From Cyclobacteriaceae bacterium (lineage in GTDB: Bacteria > Bacteroidota > Bacteroidia > Cytophagales > Cyclobacteriaceae), in assembly GCA_025358195.1 (NCBI GenBank), contig JANYKP010000178.1, positions 1 through 17,448 of the forward strand: DNA of 17,448 bases, written 5' to 3'. The notes under the pieces were generated by a model. The model had not been told where the DNA came from, did no database searches, and saw nothing but the letters and a program-made list of their open reading frames with translations. Both the position numbers and the translations under genes were made by a program. Each line of letters begins with the position of its first letter. The stretch's first letter is position 1. Of this stretch, positions 7,521 to 14,171 are shown one piece after another.

Positions 7521-8795
7521 TTGAAAAGAGAAGATAACATATCCGGCAGCCTCGATTGGCCCACCATCGGGCTTTATCTCGCATTGGTTTTGCTGGGTTG
7601 GATTAATATTTATGCGGTGGTCTATGATGAAGGCGTTCATCAGCCCATCTTCAGCTTTACCCTGAATTCCGGGAGGCAATTAGTCTTCATCGTTGCATCC
7701 TTTTTCATCATCATGGGTATTGTGATCCTTGATCTGCGCTTTTACGAAACCTTTGCTTACGTGTTATATGGGTTAATTCTCGTGCTTCTTTTCCTGGTGC
7801 CGATCATCGGTAAGGAAGTAGGCGGAAATAAAGCCTGGATCGGAATCGGGTCTTTTGGAGTACAACCCTCTGAGTTTGCCAAGTTTGTGGTGGCGCTGGC
7901 CGTGGCCAAATATATAAGCTCCGTTGGCTTCCGAATGGATAATTTGCGCAACCAGGCCATCCTTTTTGGAATCATTGGGCTTCCTATGGCGCTGATCCTG
8001 CTACAAAAGGATACAGGAACGGCATTGGTTTTTACATCATTTATTTTCGTCTTTTTTCGTGAAGGGATGTCGCCCTTTTTAATGATTGTTGGCATTTGTG
8101 CAGCCGCTATTTTTATTCTAACCCTTCTAATTCCTAACCAACTTTACCTGCATGGAGGGATTATCATATTGCTGGTATTGCTAATTGGTTTTGGAAAAAA
8201 GAAGTTCAAGCGAATTGCCATTCTCACTGTTGGGGCTATTATAATTATGGGCGTGATAGAAAGTGTGGATTATGTTGTAACCGATGTCCTCAAACCTCAC
8301 CAGCAAAACAGGGTAAAGGCGTTGATCAATCCCGATGCAGACCCCCTGGGATTTGGGTGGAATGTGACACAATCAAAAATTGCCATCGGTAGCGGTGGAT
8401 TTTTTGGAAAGGGTTTTTTGAAGGGCACTCAAACCAAATTCGACTTCGTGCCTGAGCAAAGTACCGATTTCATTTTCTGCACGATCGGGGAGGAACATGG
8501 TTGGGTAGGGAGCCTGGTGGTGGTCGTTTTATTTGTGGCACTGCTGCTGAGAATTATCTTTATAGCCGAGCGACAGAAAAACCGATTTACCAGGGTCTAT
8601 GCCTATAGCATTGCAAGCATATTCTTCTTTCACTTCGCTGTCAATATCGGCATGACGGTGGGCTTATTTCCCGTGATCGGAATACCGTTGCCGTTTTTTA
8701 GTTACGGCGGTTCCTCCCTCTGGGGATTTACGATTCTGTTGTTTATCCTCTTGAAACTGGATGCGCACCGGGGGCAGGTGTTACAGAGAATTTGA
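7521..8795 (+). CDS. rodA: Peptidoglycan glycosyltransferase RodA (SEDS family)
   Basis: A 424-residue polytopic membrane protein (about ten helices) that polymerises lipid II into glycan strands with PBP2. SEDS landmarks are GNKAWIGIG followed by QPSEFAK (115-121), KDTGTAL (163-169), the extracellular-loop motif PEQSTDFIF with the functionally essential aspartate at 316, and PLPFFSYGGSSLW near the C-terminus. The start is a TTG at 7521, two bases after the PBP2 stop. No in-frame ATG or GTG lies just upstream, and the first in-frame Met is within a transmembrane helix, so TTG is the best choice; it restores the usual short cytosolic N-terminus ahead of DWPTIGLYL. It is the last gene of the mre operon and ends against the repeat array at 8798-8902. 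Confidence 0.96.
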   Translation: MKREDNISGSLDWPTIGLYLALVLLGWINIYAVVYDEGVHQPIFSFTLNSGRQLVFIVASFFIIMGIVILDLRFYETFAYVLYGLILVLLFLVPIIGKEVGGNKAWIGIGSFGVQPSEFAKFVVALAVAKYISSVGFRMDNLRNQAILFGIIGLPMALILLQKDTGTALVFTSFIFVFFREGMSPFLMIVGICAAAIFILTLLIPNQLYLHGGIIILLVLLIGFGKKKFKRIAILTVGAIIIMGVIESVDYVVTDVLKPHQQNRVKALINPDADPLGFGWNVTQSKIAIGSGGFFGKGFLKGTQTKFDFVPEQSTDFIFCTIGEEHGWVGSLVVVVLFVALLLRIIFIAERQKNRFTRVYAYSIASIFFFHFAVNIGMTVGLFPVIGIPLPFFSYGGSSLWGFTILLFILLKLDAHRGQVLQRI

Positions 8796-8797
8796 TA

Positions 8798-8902
8798 CTG
8801 GGTGCTAGGTTCTGGGTACTGGTGCTGGGCACTCGGTGCTTGGGTATTCACATTAAAGATTCAGCGAGTAGTTCTTGGGGAACCCAGAACCTGGCACCAC
8901 CC
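8798..8902. repeat. Heptad repeat array with inverted arms
   Basis: This fills the gap between the convergent rodA and the 343-residue gene. The left arm (8798-8846) is seven consecutive 7-mers of the type CTGGGTG, CTAGGTT, CTGGGTA. The right arm is complementary: ACC begins at 8882, 8889 and 8896, exactly 7 bases apart, ending next to the stop codon of the minus-strand gene. Bases 8801-8817 pair with 8882-8898 over 17 positions, with one T-G (U-G in RNA) pair, around a 64-base loop. A bidirectional transcript-end structure is possible, but there is no T-tract. The unit is shared with the array at 13996-14120. Confidence 0.75.
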
Positions 8903-9934
8903 CTAAGCAAACCTCTTCTGCACCATGTCCATAAACTCCTGGAATTCCTCGCTCTCTTTATTCCATTCACCATAATTATTGACCAGGAAAGAATTTGCTT
9001 GTGTCAGATTTTCCAATTCATCCAGCCGGTCAATGGCGCTGGAAAACAATTCAAAGTCACCGTTGAAAAGTATTTTGGTAAACATGAACTTCTGATTGAT
9101 TGTAAGCGTATCCTTGATTTTCTTTCGCTTCTGAAAATCCTCTGCCACTGTACTGGGCGCTCCTTTTGTCAATTGATCATGGATTGTAGTCTGGACAACA
9201 GCTGGTCTCTTTACTTCCACGGTTTTTTCAGGGGTTCTGGTTGGCGTTACACTTATTCGTTCGGCCTGGATTGGATCAGGTCTAGTGTCAGCCATGATTT
9301 TCTTATCATAAAGATTTTCGAGGCTCAGTGGAACAACTTTTGAAAACTGACCAATGTAACCCTCAATGTCTTCGGGGGTAAAATTTACTTTTTCAAGAAT
9401 GCTGTCCAGCAAAGCAAAGGCCTCATTGCCGGAAATCGAGCTGAGCTTCTTTTCTTCCAGTGTCTGTAGTAGCTTTTCCAACGGCATACAGTTGATCTTG
9501 ACATACTTGATTTCATTCTTAAGGTCTTCCGGCTTGATCATGCCGCCAGACCCATTATCAAGCGTGTCGGAATAAAAGTCATACGGGTCCAGGATCAGAA
9601 ACAATGTCTGGCCAACAGCCTTTTTCAACAGCGGTTGAAAGTTCTCCCGCGAGATTGAAATGTGCTGGGATAGCAGGTTCTGGAACTTTGTGAGTGCATC
9701 CGCCACGGCTGGGGTAGAATAATCAAAAAAAGGGCTTCTTAGCTTTTGACTTTCATGTTTCCATGCATGGAGCAATTCCTGGATGATAAACAGGTTGATC
9801 TGCTGAATATCGCACACTTTCAGGATTTCGGGGCCGGTAATTTTTTCCTTCGAGGAGAAAAAAGAAGCTGTTACCTTAGAGGCATAGACATCACTGTAGT
9901 CCTCCAGAGCCTTTAAATTGATTTTTTCATCCAT
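8903..9934 (-). CDS. Unrecognised two-domain protein, Bacteroidota-type
   Basis: I do not recognise a named family for this 343-residue soluble protein. It has no signal peptide or membrane helix. The N-terminal part (about 1-213) is predicted to be largely helical, with repeated Leu/Ile/Phe and charged residues. A Pro/Thr/Lys-rich, probably disordered linker follows (214-276). A compact C-terminal domain (277-343) contains KFMFTKILFNGD, an AIDRLDELENL helix, a W-N-K-E-S-E-E turn and a terminal QKRF. This last domain resembles a recurring C-terminal module in Bacteroidota hypothetical proteins, a recollection I cannot verify here. ATG 9934 (MDEKINLK) is preferred; a longer frame reaching 10054 would run into the divergent ferredoxin gene and has no Met-like conserved start. 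It is divergent from the ferredoxin with 36 bases between them. Confidence 0.75.
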   Translation of the reverse strand: MDEKINLKALEDYSDVYASKVTASFFSSKEKITGPEILKVCDIQQINLFIIQELLHAWKHESQKLRSPFFDYSTPAVADALTKFQNLLSQHISISRENFQPLLKKAVGQTLFLILDPYDFYSDTLDNGSGGMIKPEDLKNEIKYVKINCMPLEKLLQTLEEKKLSSISGNEAFALLDSILEKVNFTPEDIEGYIGQFSKVVPLSLENLYDKKIMADTRPDPIQAERISVTPTRTPEKTVEVKRPAVVQTTIHDQLTKGAPSTVAEDFQKRKKIKDTLTINQKFMFTKILFNGDFELFSSAIDRLDELENLTQANSFLVNNYGEWNKESEEFQEFMDMVQKRFA

Positions 9935-9970
9935 GGTAGCCGCGAAACAGGTGAGAAGATTTTTGGATCC

Positions 9971-10294
9971 ATGGTAAAGATAATCATAGAAAATCTCGGA
10001 CAAAAAGAGCTGGTGCTGACAGACCTGAATAAGACGGCCCTGCAGCAATTTCAAACCCAGTTTATAGACTGGCTTCAGGCCTGCGGCGGCAAGGGTCGTT
10101 GCACCTCCTGTAAGATGTTGATTATAGACGGGATGGAGAACCTGAGCGAACTAACCATTGCTGAAAAAAACTACACGAGCCAGGGTTTGCTGAAAGACAA
10201 CGAGCGCTTAGCATGCCAGGTCAACGTGGCCGGAAACATAACCGTACGGGTGCCAGAGGAAACAAAGTTGCCGCATTTGAAATACAGTTCGTAA
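9971..10294 (+). CDS. [2Fe-2S] ferredoxin, adrenodoxin-type cysteine spacing
   Basis: A 107-residue soluble electron carrier. Four cysteines are arranged as C38-x5-C44-x2-C47 and C82, the spacing of adrenodoxin/vertebrate-type [2Fe-2S] ferredoxins rather than the plant type (C-x4-C). GGKGRCTSCKM forms the cluster loop. The fourth Cys sits in ERLACQ, the usual position. The N-terminus MVKIIIENLGQKELV fits a beta-grasp start, supporting ATG 9971. The redox partner cannot be read from the context: neighbours are an unrecognised divergent gene and def, whose end faces this gene with 33 bases between. No good promoter is visible in the 36-base upstream gap, so any promoter probably lies within the divergent gene. 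Confidence 0.9.
   Translation: MVKIIIENLGQKELVLTDLNKTALQQFQTQFIDWLQACGGKGRCTSCKMLIIDGMENLSELTIAEKNYTSQGLLKDNERLACQVNVAGNITVRVPEETKLPHLKYSS
9975..10004 (-). promoter_or_regulatory. Possible -33/-7 promoter for the 343-residue gene
   Basis: Read on the minus strand, TTTG (10004-10001) is followed 18 bases later by TATCTTTA (9982-9975), one mismatch from TAnnTTTG. The start site would be near 9968, giving a leader of about 34 bases to ATG 9934. The element lies inside the first codons of the divergent ferredoxin gene, so the two genes could not be fully independent. The spacing is one base shorter than the usual 19-21. Confidence 0.35.
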
Positions 10295-10327
10295 AATCGA
10301 ACGTAAAAATGAAAAGGGAATAAAAAA

Positions 10328-10894
10328 TTACTTCTTTAACGGCGCGGATATTCTGTATTCTGTATCTACTTCTCCTTTGCTAATGTCGGTCAGCTTGCCC
10401 TTGAGCATGCGTTTCTTCAACGGCGTAAGATAGTCGACAAACATTTTCCCATCAAGATGGTCGTATTCATGCTGGATGATTCGCGCCTTCATACCATCGT
10501 ATTCTTCTTCTCTCTGGTTCCACCCTTCATCCCGGTAGCGGATTTTCACTTTCTCAGGACGTGTTACATTTTCGCGGATGTTGGGGATACTCAGGCAGCC
10601 TTCTTCAAACTCCCACGTCTCTCCCTTCTCCTCGATAAGCACAGGGTTAATGAATGTTTTTCTAAATCCCGTCATGTCTTCCACGTCATCTTCATCTTTC
10701 AAGGTGGTGCCATCGACAACAAATAAGCGTATGCTCTTTCCGATTTGAGGGGCCGCCAAACCAATGCCATGAGCTGCATACATGGTATCAAACATATCTT
10801 GTATAAGCGCTTTGATGTCAAGGGAGCCCTCTTCAATTTCCTTCGCGCGCTTGCGCAAAACCGGATCGCCGTACATAATGATAGGATAAACCAT
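10328..10894 (-). CDS. def: Peptide deformylase
   Basis: A 188-residue cytosolic metalloenzyme that removes the formyl group from the initiator methionine of nascent proteins. All three motifs are present: GIGLAAPQ (43-50), EEGCLS with metal ligand Cys100, and QHEYDH with ligands His142 and His146 and catalytic Glu143. The fully conserved catalytic set indicates an active enzyme. The N-terminus MVYPIIMYGDPVLR is typical for the phylum and fixes ATG 10894. Upstream is a 144-base gap containing a palindromic REP-like element, then ruvX on the same strand, so def may be in a transcript starting upstream of ruvX or may have its own promoter; neither is clear. Confidence 0.97.
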   Translation of the reverse strand: MVYPIIMYGDPVLRKRAKEIEEGSLDIKALIQDMFDTMYAAHGIGLAAPQIGKSIRLFVVDGTTLKDEDDVEDMTGFRKTFINPVLIEEKGETWEFEEGCLSIPNIRENVTRPEKVKIRYRDEGWNQREEEYDGMKARIIQHEYDHLDGKMFVDYLTPLKKRMLKGKLTDISKGEVDTEYRISAPLKK

Positions 10895-10952
10895 TTGCCA
10901 ATTCAGAATTTCGTCAAAGGTAAAAAATGCTGATGGATTTTGTAGGAGTCCT

Positions 10953-11014
10953 AATTGCCACGGCCTTAAGGCCGTGGCAATTCAGGTCCACACCACGTGG
11001 ACTTTAGTCCTGAA
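10953..11014. repeat. REP/BIME-like palindromic element
   Basis: Bases 10953-10982 are a perfect 30-bp palindrome (half-site AATTGCCACGGCCTT). Immediately after it, TTCAGG (10981-10986) pairs with CCTGAA (11009-11014), enclosing an inner hairpin GTCCAC (10986-10991) / GTGGAC (10997-11002) with a 5-base loop. Related fragments flank the element: AGGAGTCC before it and CAGGTCC after it. Two adjacent hairpins of this sort between tandem genes are the usual layout of REP elements mobilised by REP-associated tyrosine transposases. Such a transposase is not in the window. A terminator role is less likely because no T-tract follows. Confidence 0.65.
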
Positions 11015-11038
11015 ATGCACCAGGTCCTAAATCAGACT

Positions 11039-11452
11039 TTATTTCCTCGATTCAAGAAATGATTGCAGAATAAGGGTTGCGCTGATCTTGTCCACATTCC
11101 CCTTCACCCGACGTTCCTTTTTTTTCATTCCTCCCGAGATCATGGTCTGCCGCGCAATGGAGCTGGTGAATCGCTCATCAATAAGCGCCACGGGTTTTTC
11201 AGGAAATTTCTCGTTGAGTTGCACCACCAATTGTCTGACATGGGGTGTCATATCGGTATCTTCGTTGTTAAGACGTTTTGGCATGCCCACCACCAACTGA
11301 TCTACCGGTTCTTTTTGAAAGTAGGAAATCAAATAATTGATAAGTTTTCCAGTCTCTACCGTTTCCAGTGAAGTGGCAATAATGCGCAAGGGGTCGGTAA
11401 CGGCAATGCCAGTCCTCTTTAATCCATAATCGATGGCCAGAATTCTTCCCAT
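11039..11452 (-). CDS. ruvX: YqgF/RuvX family nuclease (Holliday-junction-like resolvase)
   Basis: A 137-residue RNase H-fold protein. In E. coli this family (YqgF) processes the 5' end of pre-16S rRNA; a Holliday-junction resolvase role has also been proposed. The N-terminal MGRILAIDYGLKRTGIAVTD holds the first catalytic aspartate (Asp8). The mid-protein LVVGMPKRLN and the DERFTSSIA segment (equivalent to the conserved DER[LF]T block) complete the family signature. The chosen start is ATG 11452; a TTG 12 bases upstream would only add MFIL, which relatives lack. The gene is 35 bases downstream of the RIC-like gene on the same strand, so the two may be co-transcribed. Confidence 0.93.
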   Translation of the reverse strand: MGRILAIDYGLKRTGIAVTDPLRIIATSLETVETGKLINYLISYFQKEPVDQLVVGMPKRLNNEDTDMTPHVRQLVVQLNEKFPEKPVALIDERFTSSIARQTMISGGMKKKERRVKGNVDKISATLILQSFLESRK

Positions 11453-11487
11453 TAATATAAACAAAGGGTTGAGCGTCGTGAAGGCTA

Positions 11488-12246
11488 TTAATTGTATTTC
11501 ACCCTTTCGAGAAACAATCGCTTGACTTTATTCTCGAGGACCATAGCCTTCGGAAAGAGAATTTCATTCTCAATGCGGGCATGGATTTTCAGACTCTTCT
11601 CCAGGCTGGTGAGTTCCGAATAAATTACCTTCACATGCAACGGGGTAGCTGCGTCCACCCGATAGCCCTGGGTAATCTTGCGAATGCCCTCCATCTCATC
11701 ATCGTGCACTTCATGTTCTACCGCAAACCGTTGGACGGAACAACGTTCCATCATGTAAAATAACTTTCCCGGATGATAGTCTCCCCGATCCGACTTATCC
11801 AGCAACGCGATATAGCGGAAGAGTGTGTTCTCCTCCTCGTATATGTGCTTCATGAAATCATCGACAAAAAGCGGGAAAAGGGTTTTCAGATCTTTTGCAA
11901 TGGACACGTAGGACGAATGATCCGCATTGAAACTTTCCACCAGTTTTGAAATGTACGGCAGCTTATGTTTTACAAAAAGAAAATGAGCGTGTCTCAGGTA
12001 TTCCAGGATGAGTTCAATCGGATATGAAATCAGTGGAGGACTTTCCTCTACCAAATGACGAGAGGGTGACTCCAATTCCTGAATCACTTGTTCAAGTTTC
12101 AGGCCCCGGTCGTTGCAAACCTCCTCCAGCGTCTTTTCTGTGTATTCATAAAAACGAATGCCAAAATAAAAGAGAACATAGGCCCTGACATTGTCCTGTT
12201 CAACCAAATCTTCGATTCTGCTGTTTTGAAGCCCTGTCTTTTCCAT
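11488..12246 (-). CDS. RIC-like hemerythrin di-iron protein lacking the CC motif
   Basis: A 252-residue cytosolic protein with the layout of the iron-sulfur cluster repair family (YtfE/ScdA/RIC). An N-terminal helical ScdA_N-like segment (about 11-58) is followed by a hemerythrin-like four-helix domain (about 78-245). Candidate di-iron ligands are His86 or His88, His134 with Glu138 (H-x3-E), His178 or His181, and His222 with Glu226 (H-x3-E), the same order as in YtfE. In classical members the N-terminal segment reads G-I-D-[FY]-C-C-G-G; here residues 29-36 read GIRFYEYT, so both cysteines are replaced. The ligands suggest an iron-binding protein, possibly in NO or oxidative-damage repair; the changed N-terminal site leaves the role uncertain. 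It is divergent from the S41 protease gene with 113 bases between. Confidence 0.8.
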   Translation of the reverse strand: MEKTGLQNSRIEDLVEQDNVRAYVLFYFGIRFYEYTEKTLEEVCNDRGLKLEQVIQELESPSRHLVEESPPLISYPIELILEYLRHAHFLFVKHKLPYISKLVESFNADHSSYVSIAKDLKTLFPLFVDDFMKHIYEEENTLFRYIALLDKSDRGDYHPGKLFYMMERCSVQRFAVEHEVHDDEMEGIRKITQGYRVDAATPLHVKVIYSELTSLEKSLKIHARIENEILFPKAMVLENKVKRLFLERVKYN

Positions 12247-12290
12247 GAATAGGTAAATATAAAGATAGGCCCCGCTTTCCCCAATAAACC

Positions 12291-12322
12291 TTTGGCGAGG
12301 GGTTTTCTGATTGTGAACTTTG
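12291..12322 (+). promoter_or_regulatory. -33/-7 promoter candidate for the S41 protease gene
   Basis: TTTG at 12291-12294 is followed after 20 bases by GAACTTTG at 12315-12322, one mismatch from the Bacteroidota -7 consensus TAnnTTTG, with the correct 19-21 base spacing. Transcription would start near 12329, about 30 bases ahead of ATG 12360. No comparably good element was found for the divergent minus-strand gene. Confidence 0.5.
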
Positions 12323-12359
12323 CCCCATCTTTAACGTTCTAACTGGGAACATTATTTTT

Positions 12360-13985
12360 ATGAGTGAAATCAACAACAGTCCCCGTCAAATTGGCCTTCC
12401 GCTTATCTTATGTATTGGCTTAGCCGCAGGGGTTTTAATTGGTACCAGCCTCAATTCTACTTCTGTTCCGGGAAAATCGGGTGGGGATCTTCAAAAATTT
12501 CGCGAAGTATTGGGCCTGATAAAAGACGAATACGTGGATACCACCAAAACCGATGCGCTGGTAGACGATGCGATAGAGCACATGCTGGACAAATTAGACC
12601 CGCATTCGGCCTATATTCCAGCTAGTAAACGGGTAGAATCCAAGGAAGATCTTCAGGGCAATTTTGAAGGAATTGGTATTGAATTCAGCATTTTTCACGA
12701 CACCCTCGTCGTAGTGGCCGCACTCAGTGGCGGACCCTCGGAAGCGGTAGGACTGCAATCCGGGGATAAGATCATTAAAGTAGGAGACAAAATTATAGCC
12801 AACGTTGGCCTGACCAACCCTCAAGTGATGAAGCTCCTCAAAGGCCCTAAAGGCACGGAGGCAAAACTTGAAGTCGTCAGAAAAAATTCAAAGGAACCTC
12901 TTAAGTTCACCATCGTCCGCGATAAAATTCCCCAACACTCGGTGGATGTTTCCTACATGATCGATCCGGAGATCGGTTATATCAAAGTCAATCGTTTTTC
13001 CCAAACCACCTACGATGAATTTCATAAGTCCTTTGATGACCTCCTCAAGAAGGGAATGAAAAAGCTCGTGCTCGATCTGCAAGGCAACCCTGGCGGCTAT
13101 ATGAATCAAGCCATCGATCTCGCCGATGAGTTTTTGACAGCGGGTAAGAAAATTGTATTCACGAAAGGCAAAGACAAAAAGTATAATTCGGATGCAATCT
13201 CTACCAGCAAAGGAGACTTTGAAAAAGGTGACCTTATTGTGCTCGTGAACGAAGGAAGTGCCTCCGCGTCTGAAATATTAGCAGGGGCATTACAAGACAA
13301 TGACCGGGCTCTGGTAGTGGGAAGAAGGTCATTTGGAAAAGGCTTGGTGCAATATCCTTTTGATTTAACGGATGGTTCGGAATTGCGCCTCACGATCTCC
13401 CGCTACTACACCCCCAGCGGACGTTCCATACAAAAGCCTTACGGCGACATGGAAGAGTACTCCAAAGACATGCTGAAGCGTTACAAACACGGTGAGTTCT
13501 TTAACGCGGATAGCATTAAGTTCAACGATTCTCTGAAATACCTCACGCTCAATGGACGCACCGTCTATGGAGGCGGAGGCATCATGCCCGATTACTTTGT
13601 TCCCCTGGATACTTCCGAAAACAGTCATTACCTCAATGAACTTTATCTTTCCAACTCCATGCAGGAATTTACATTCAATTATGCCGGCAAACACAAGGAT
13701 GAGTTTATTAAAATGGGATATGAAAAGTACTTCCGCAATTTTGCGATCACCGATGATATCCTGAACCAACTAGTCAAAGTGGGCGAAGGAAACAAGGTGC
13801 CGGCAGACTACAAAGACCTTGAACGGCACAAAAGAAGTTTCAAGGTCAATGTCAAAGCCCAAATCGCCCGCAAAATATGGAACAACGAAGGCTTCTACCC
13901 GATCTATAACGAAACAAACGAGGTGCTGCAACAGGCGATTAAGTTGTTTGACAGGATCCCGGATTTGAATAGGGGGAAGATGTAG
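12360..13985 (+). CDS. C-terminal processing protease, peptidase family S41
   Basis: A 541-residue periplasm-facing serine protease of the CtpA/Tsp family, which cleaves the C-terminal region of envelope proteins. An N-terminal membrane anchor or signal segment spans about 11-29. Next come a helical segment with DPHSAYIP (80-87), a PDZ domain (about 97-180, including EGIGIEF and GLQSGDKIIKVGD), and the protease core. The catalytic pair is Ser302 in GSASASE and Lys327 in SFGKG, 25 residues apart exactly as in E. coli Tsp (Ser430/Lys455). GNPGG (242-246) is the conserved oxyanion-region motif. The region after about 380 is a longer C-terminal extension common in Bacteroidota members. It stands alone with its own promoter candidate; its 3' end is followed 10 bases later by a large heptad array. 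Confidence 0.95.
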   Translation: MSEINNSPRQIGLPLILCIGLAAGVLIGTSLNSTSVPGKSGGDLQKFREVLGLIKDEYVDTTKTDALVDDAIEHMLDKLDPHSAYIPASKRVESKEDLQGNFEGIGIEFSIFHDTLVVVAALSGGPSEAVGLQSGDKIIKVGDKIIANVGLTNPQVMKLLKGPKGTEAKLEVVRKNSKEPLKFTIVRDKIPQHSVDVSYMIDPEIGYIKVNRFSQTTYDEFHKSFDDLLKKGMKKLVLDLQGNPGGYMNQAIDLADEFLTAGKKIVFTKGKDKKYNSDAISTSKGDFEKGDLIVLVNEGSASASEILAGALQDNDRALVVGRRSFGKGLVQYPFDLTDGSELRLTISRYYTPSGRSIQKPYGDMEEYSKDMLKRYKHGEFFNADSIKFNDSLKYLTLNGRTVYGGGGIMPDYFVPLDTSENSHYLNELYLSNSMQEFTFNYAGKHKDEFIKMGYEKYFRNFAITDDILNQLVKVGEGNKVPADYKDLERHKRSFKVNVKAQIARKIWNNEGFYPIYNETNEVLQQAIKLFDRIPDLNRGKM

Positions 13986-13995
13986 GAATGATACT

Positions 13996-14120
13996 GTTCA
14001 AGGTTCAGGGTTCAATGTTCAAGGTTAAAGGTTCAAGGTTCTGGGTTGGTTGCTCCACGCAAGAACCCCGTAACAAGGACCTGGGCCCCAGGACCCAAAA
14101 CCAAGGACCCAGAACCCAAG
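13996..14120. repeat. Two-armed heptad repeat array, 8 + 8 units
   Basis: Between the S41 protease and homogentisate dioxygenase genes. The left arm (13996-14051) is eight consecutive 7-mers beginning GTT, such as GTTCAAG (four exact copies), GTTCAGG, GTTAAAG and GTTCTGG. A 13-base spacer (14052-14064) follows. The right arm (14065-14120) is eight 7-mers in the complementary sense, such as ACCCAGA, ACCCAAG and ACCAAGG, with the AC start kept in a 7-base register in most units. GGTTCTGGGT (14037-14046) pairs exactly with 14107-14116. The units match the array at 8798-8902. The remaining 51 bases up to ATG 14172 show no clear promoter. Function is unknown. Confidence 0.8.
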
Positions 14121-14171
14121 AATTCGAGAATCCGCATCTTTCTATAAATTAGGTGTTAAATCGGACACCCA

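Noticed and set aside
8792..9343. Open frame of 183 codons on the plus strand opposite the 343-residue gene
   Set aside because: It starts in the repeat array, has repeat-derived N-terminal residues, and is antisense to a longer frame with a coherent domain layout.
9958..9965. GATTTTTG as a -7 box for the ferredoxin gene
   Set aside because: The start site would fall at or after the ATG, and no -33 element lies 19-21 bases upstream.
7505..9972. Shared TTTTTGGATCCA at the PBP2 end (7501-7512) and before the ferredoxin start (9961-9972)
   Set aside because: The match is short, there is no further similarity on either side, and one copy is coding; coincidence is the simplest explanation.
8798..14120. 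Heptad arrays as CRISPR
   Set aside because: Units are 7 bases, degenerate, without unique spacers, and no cas gene is present.
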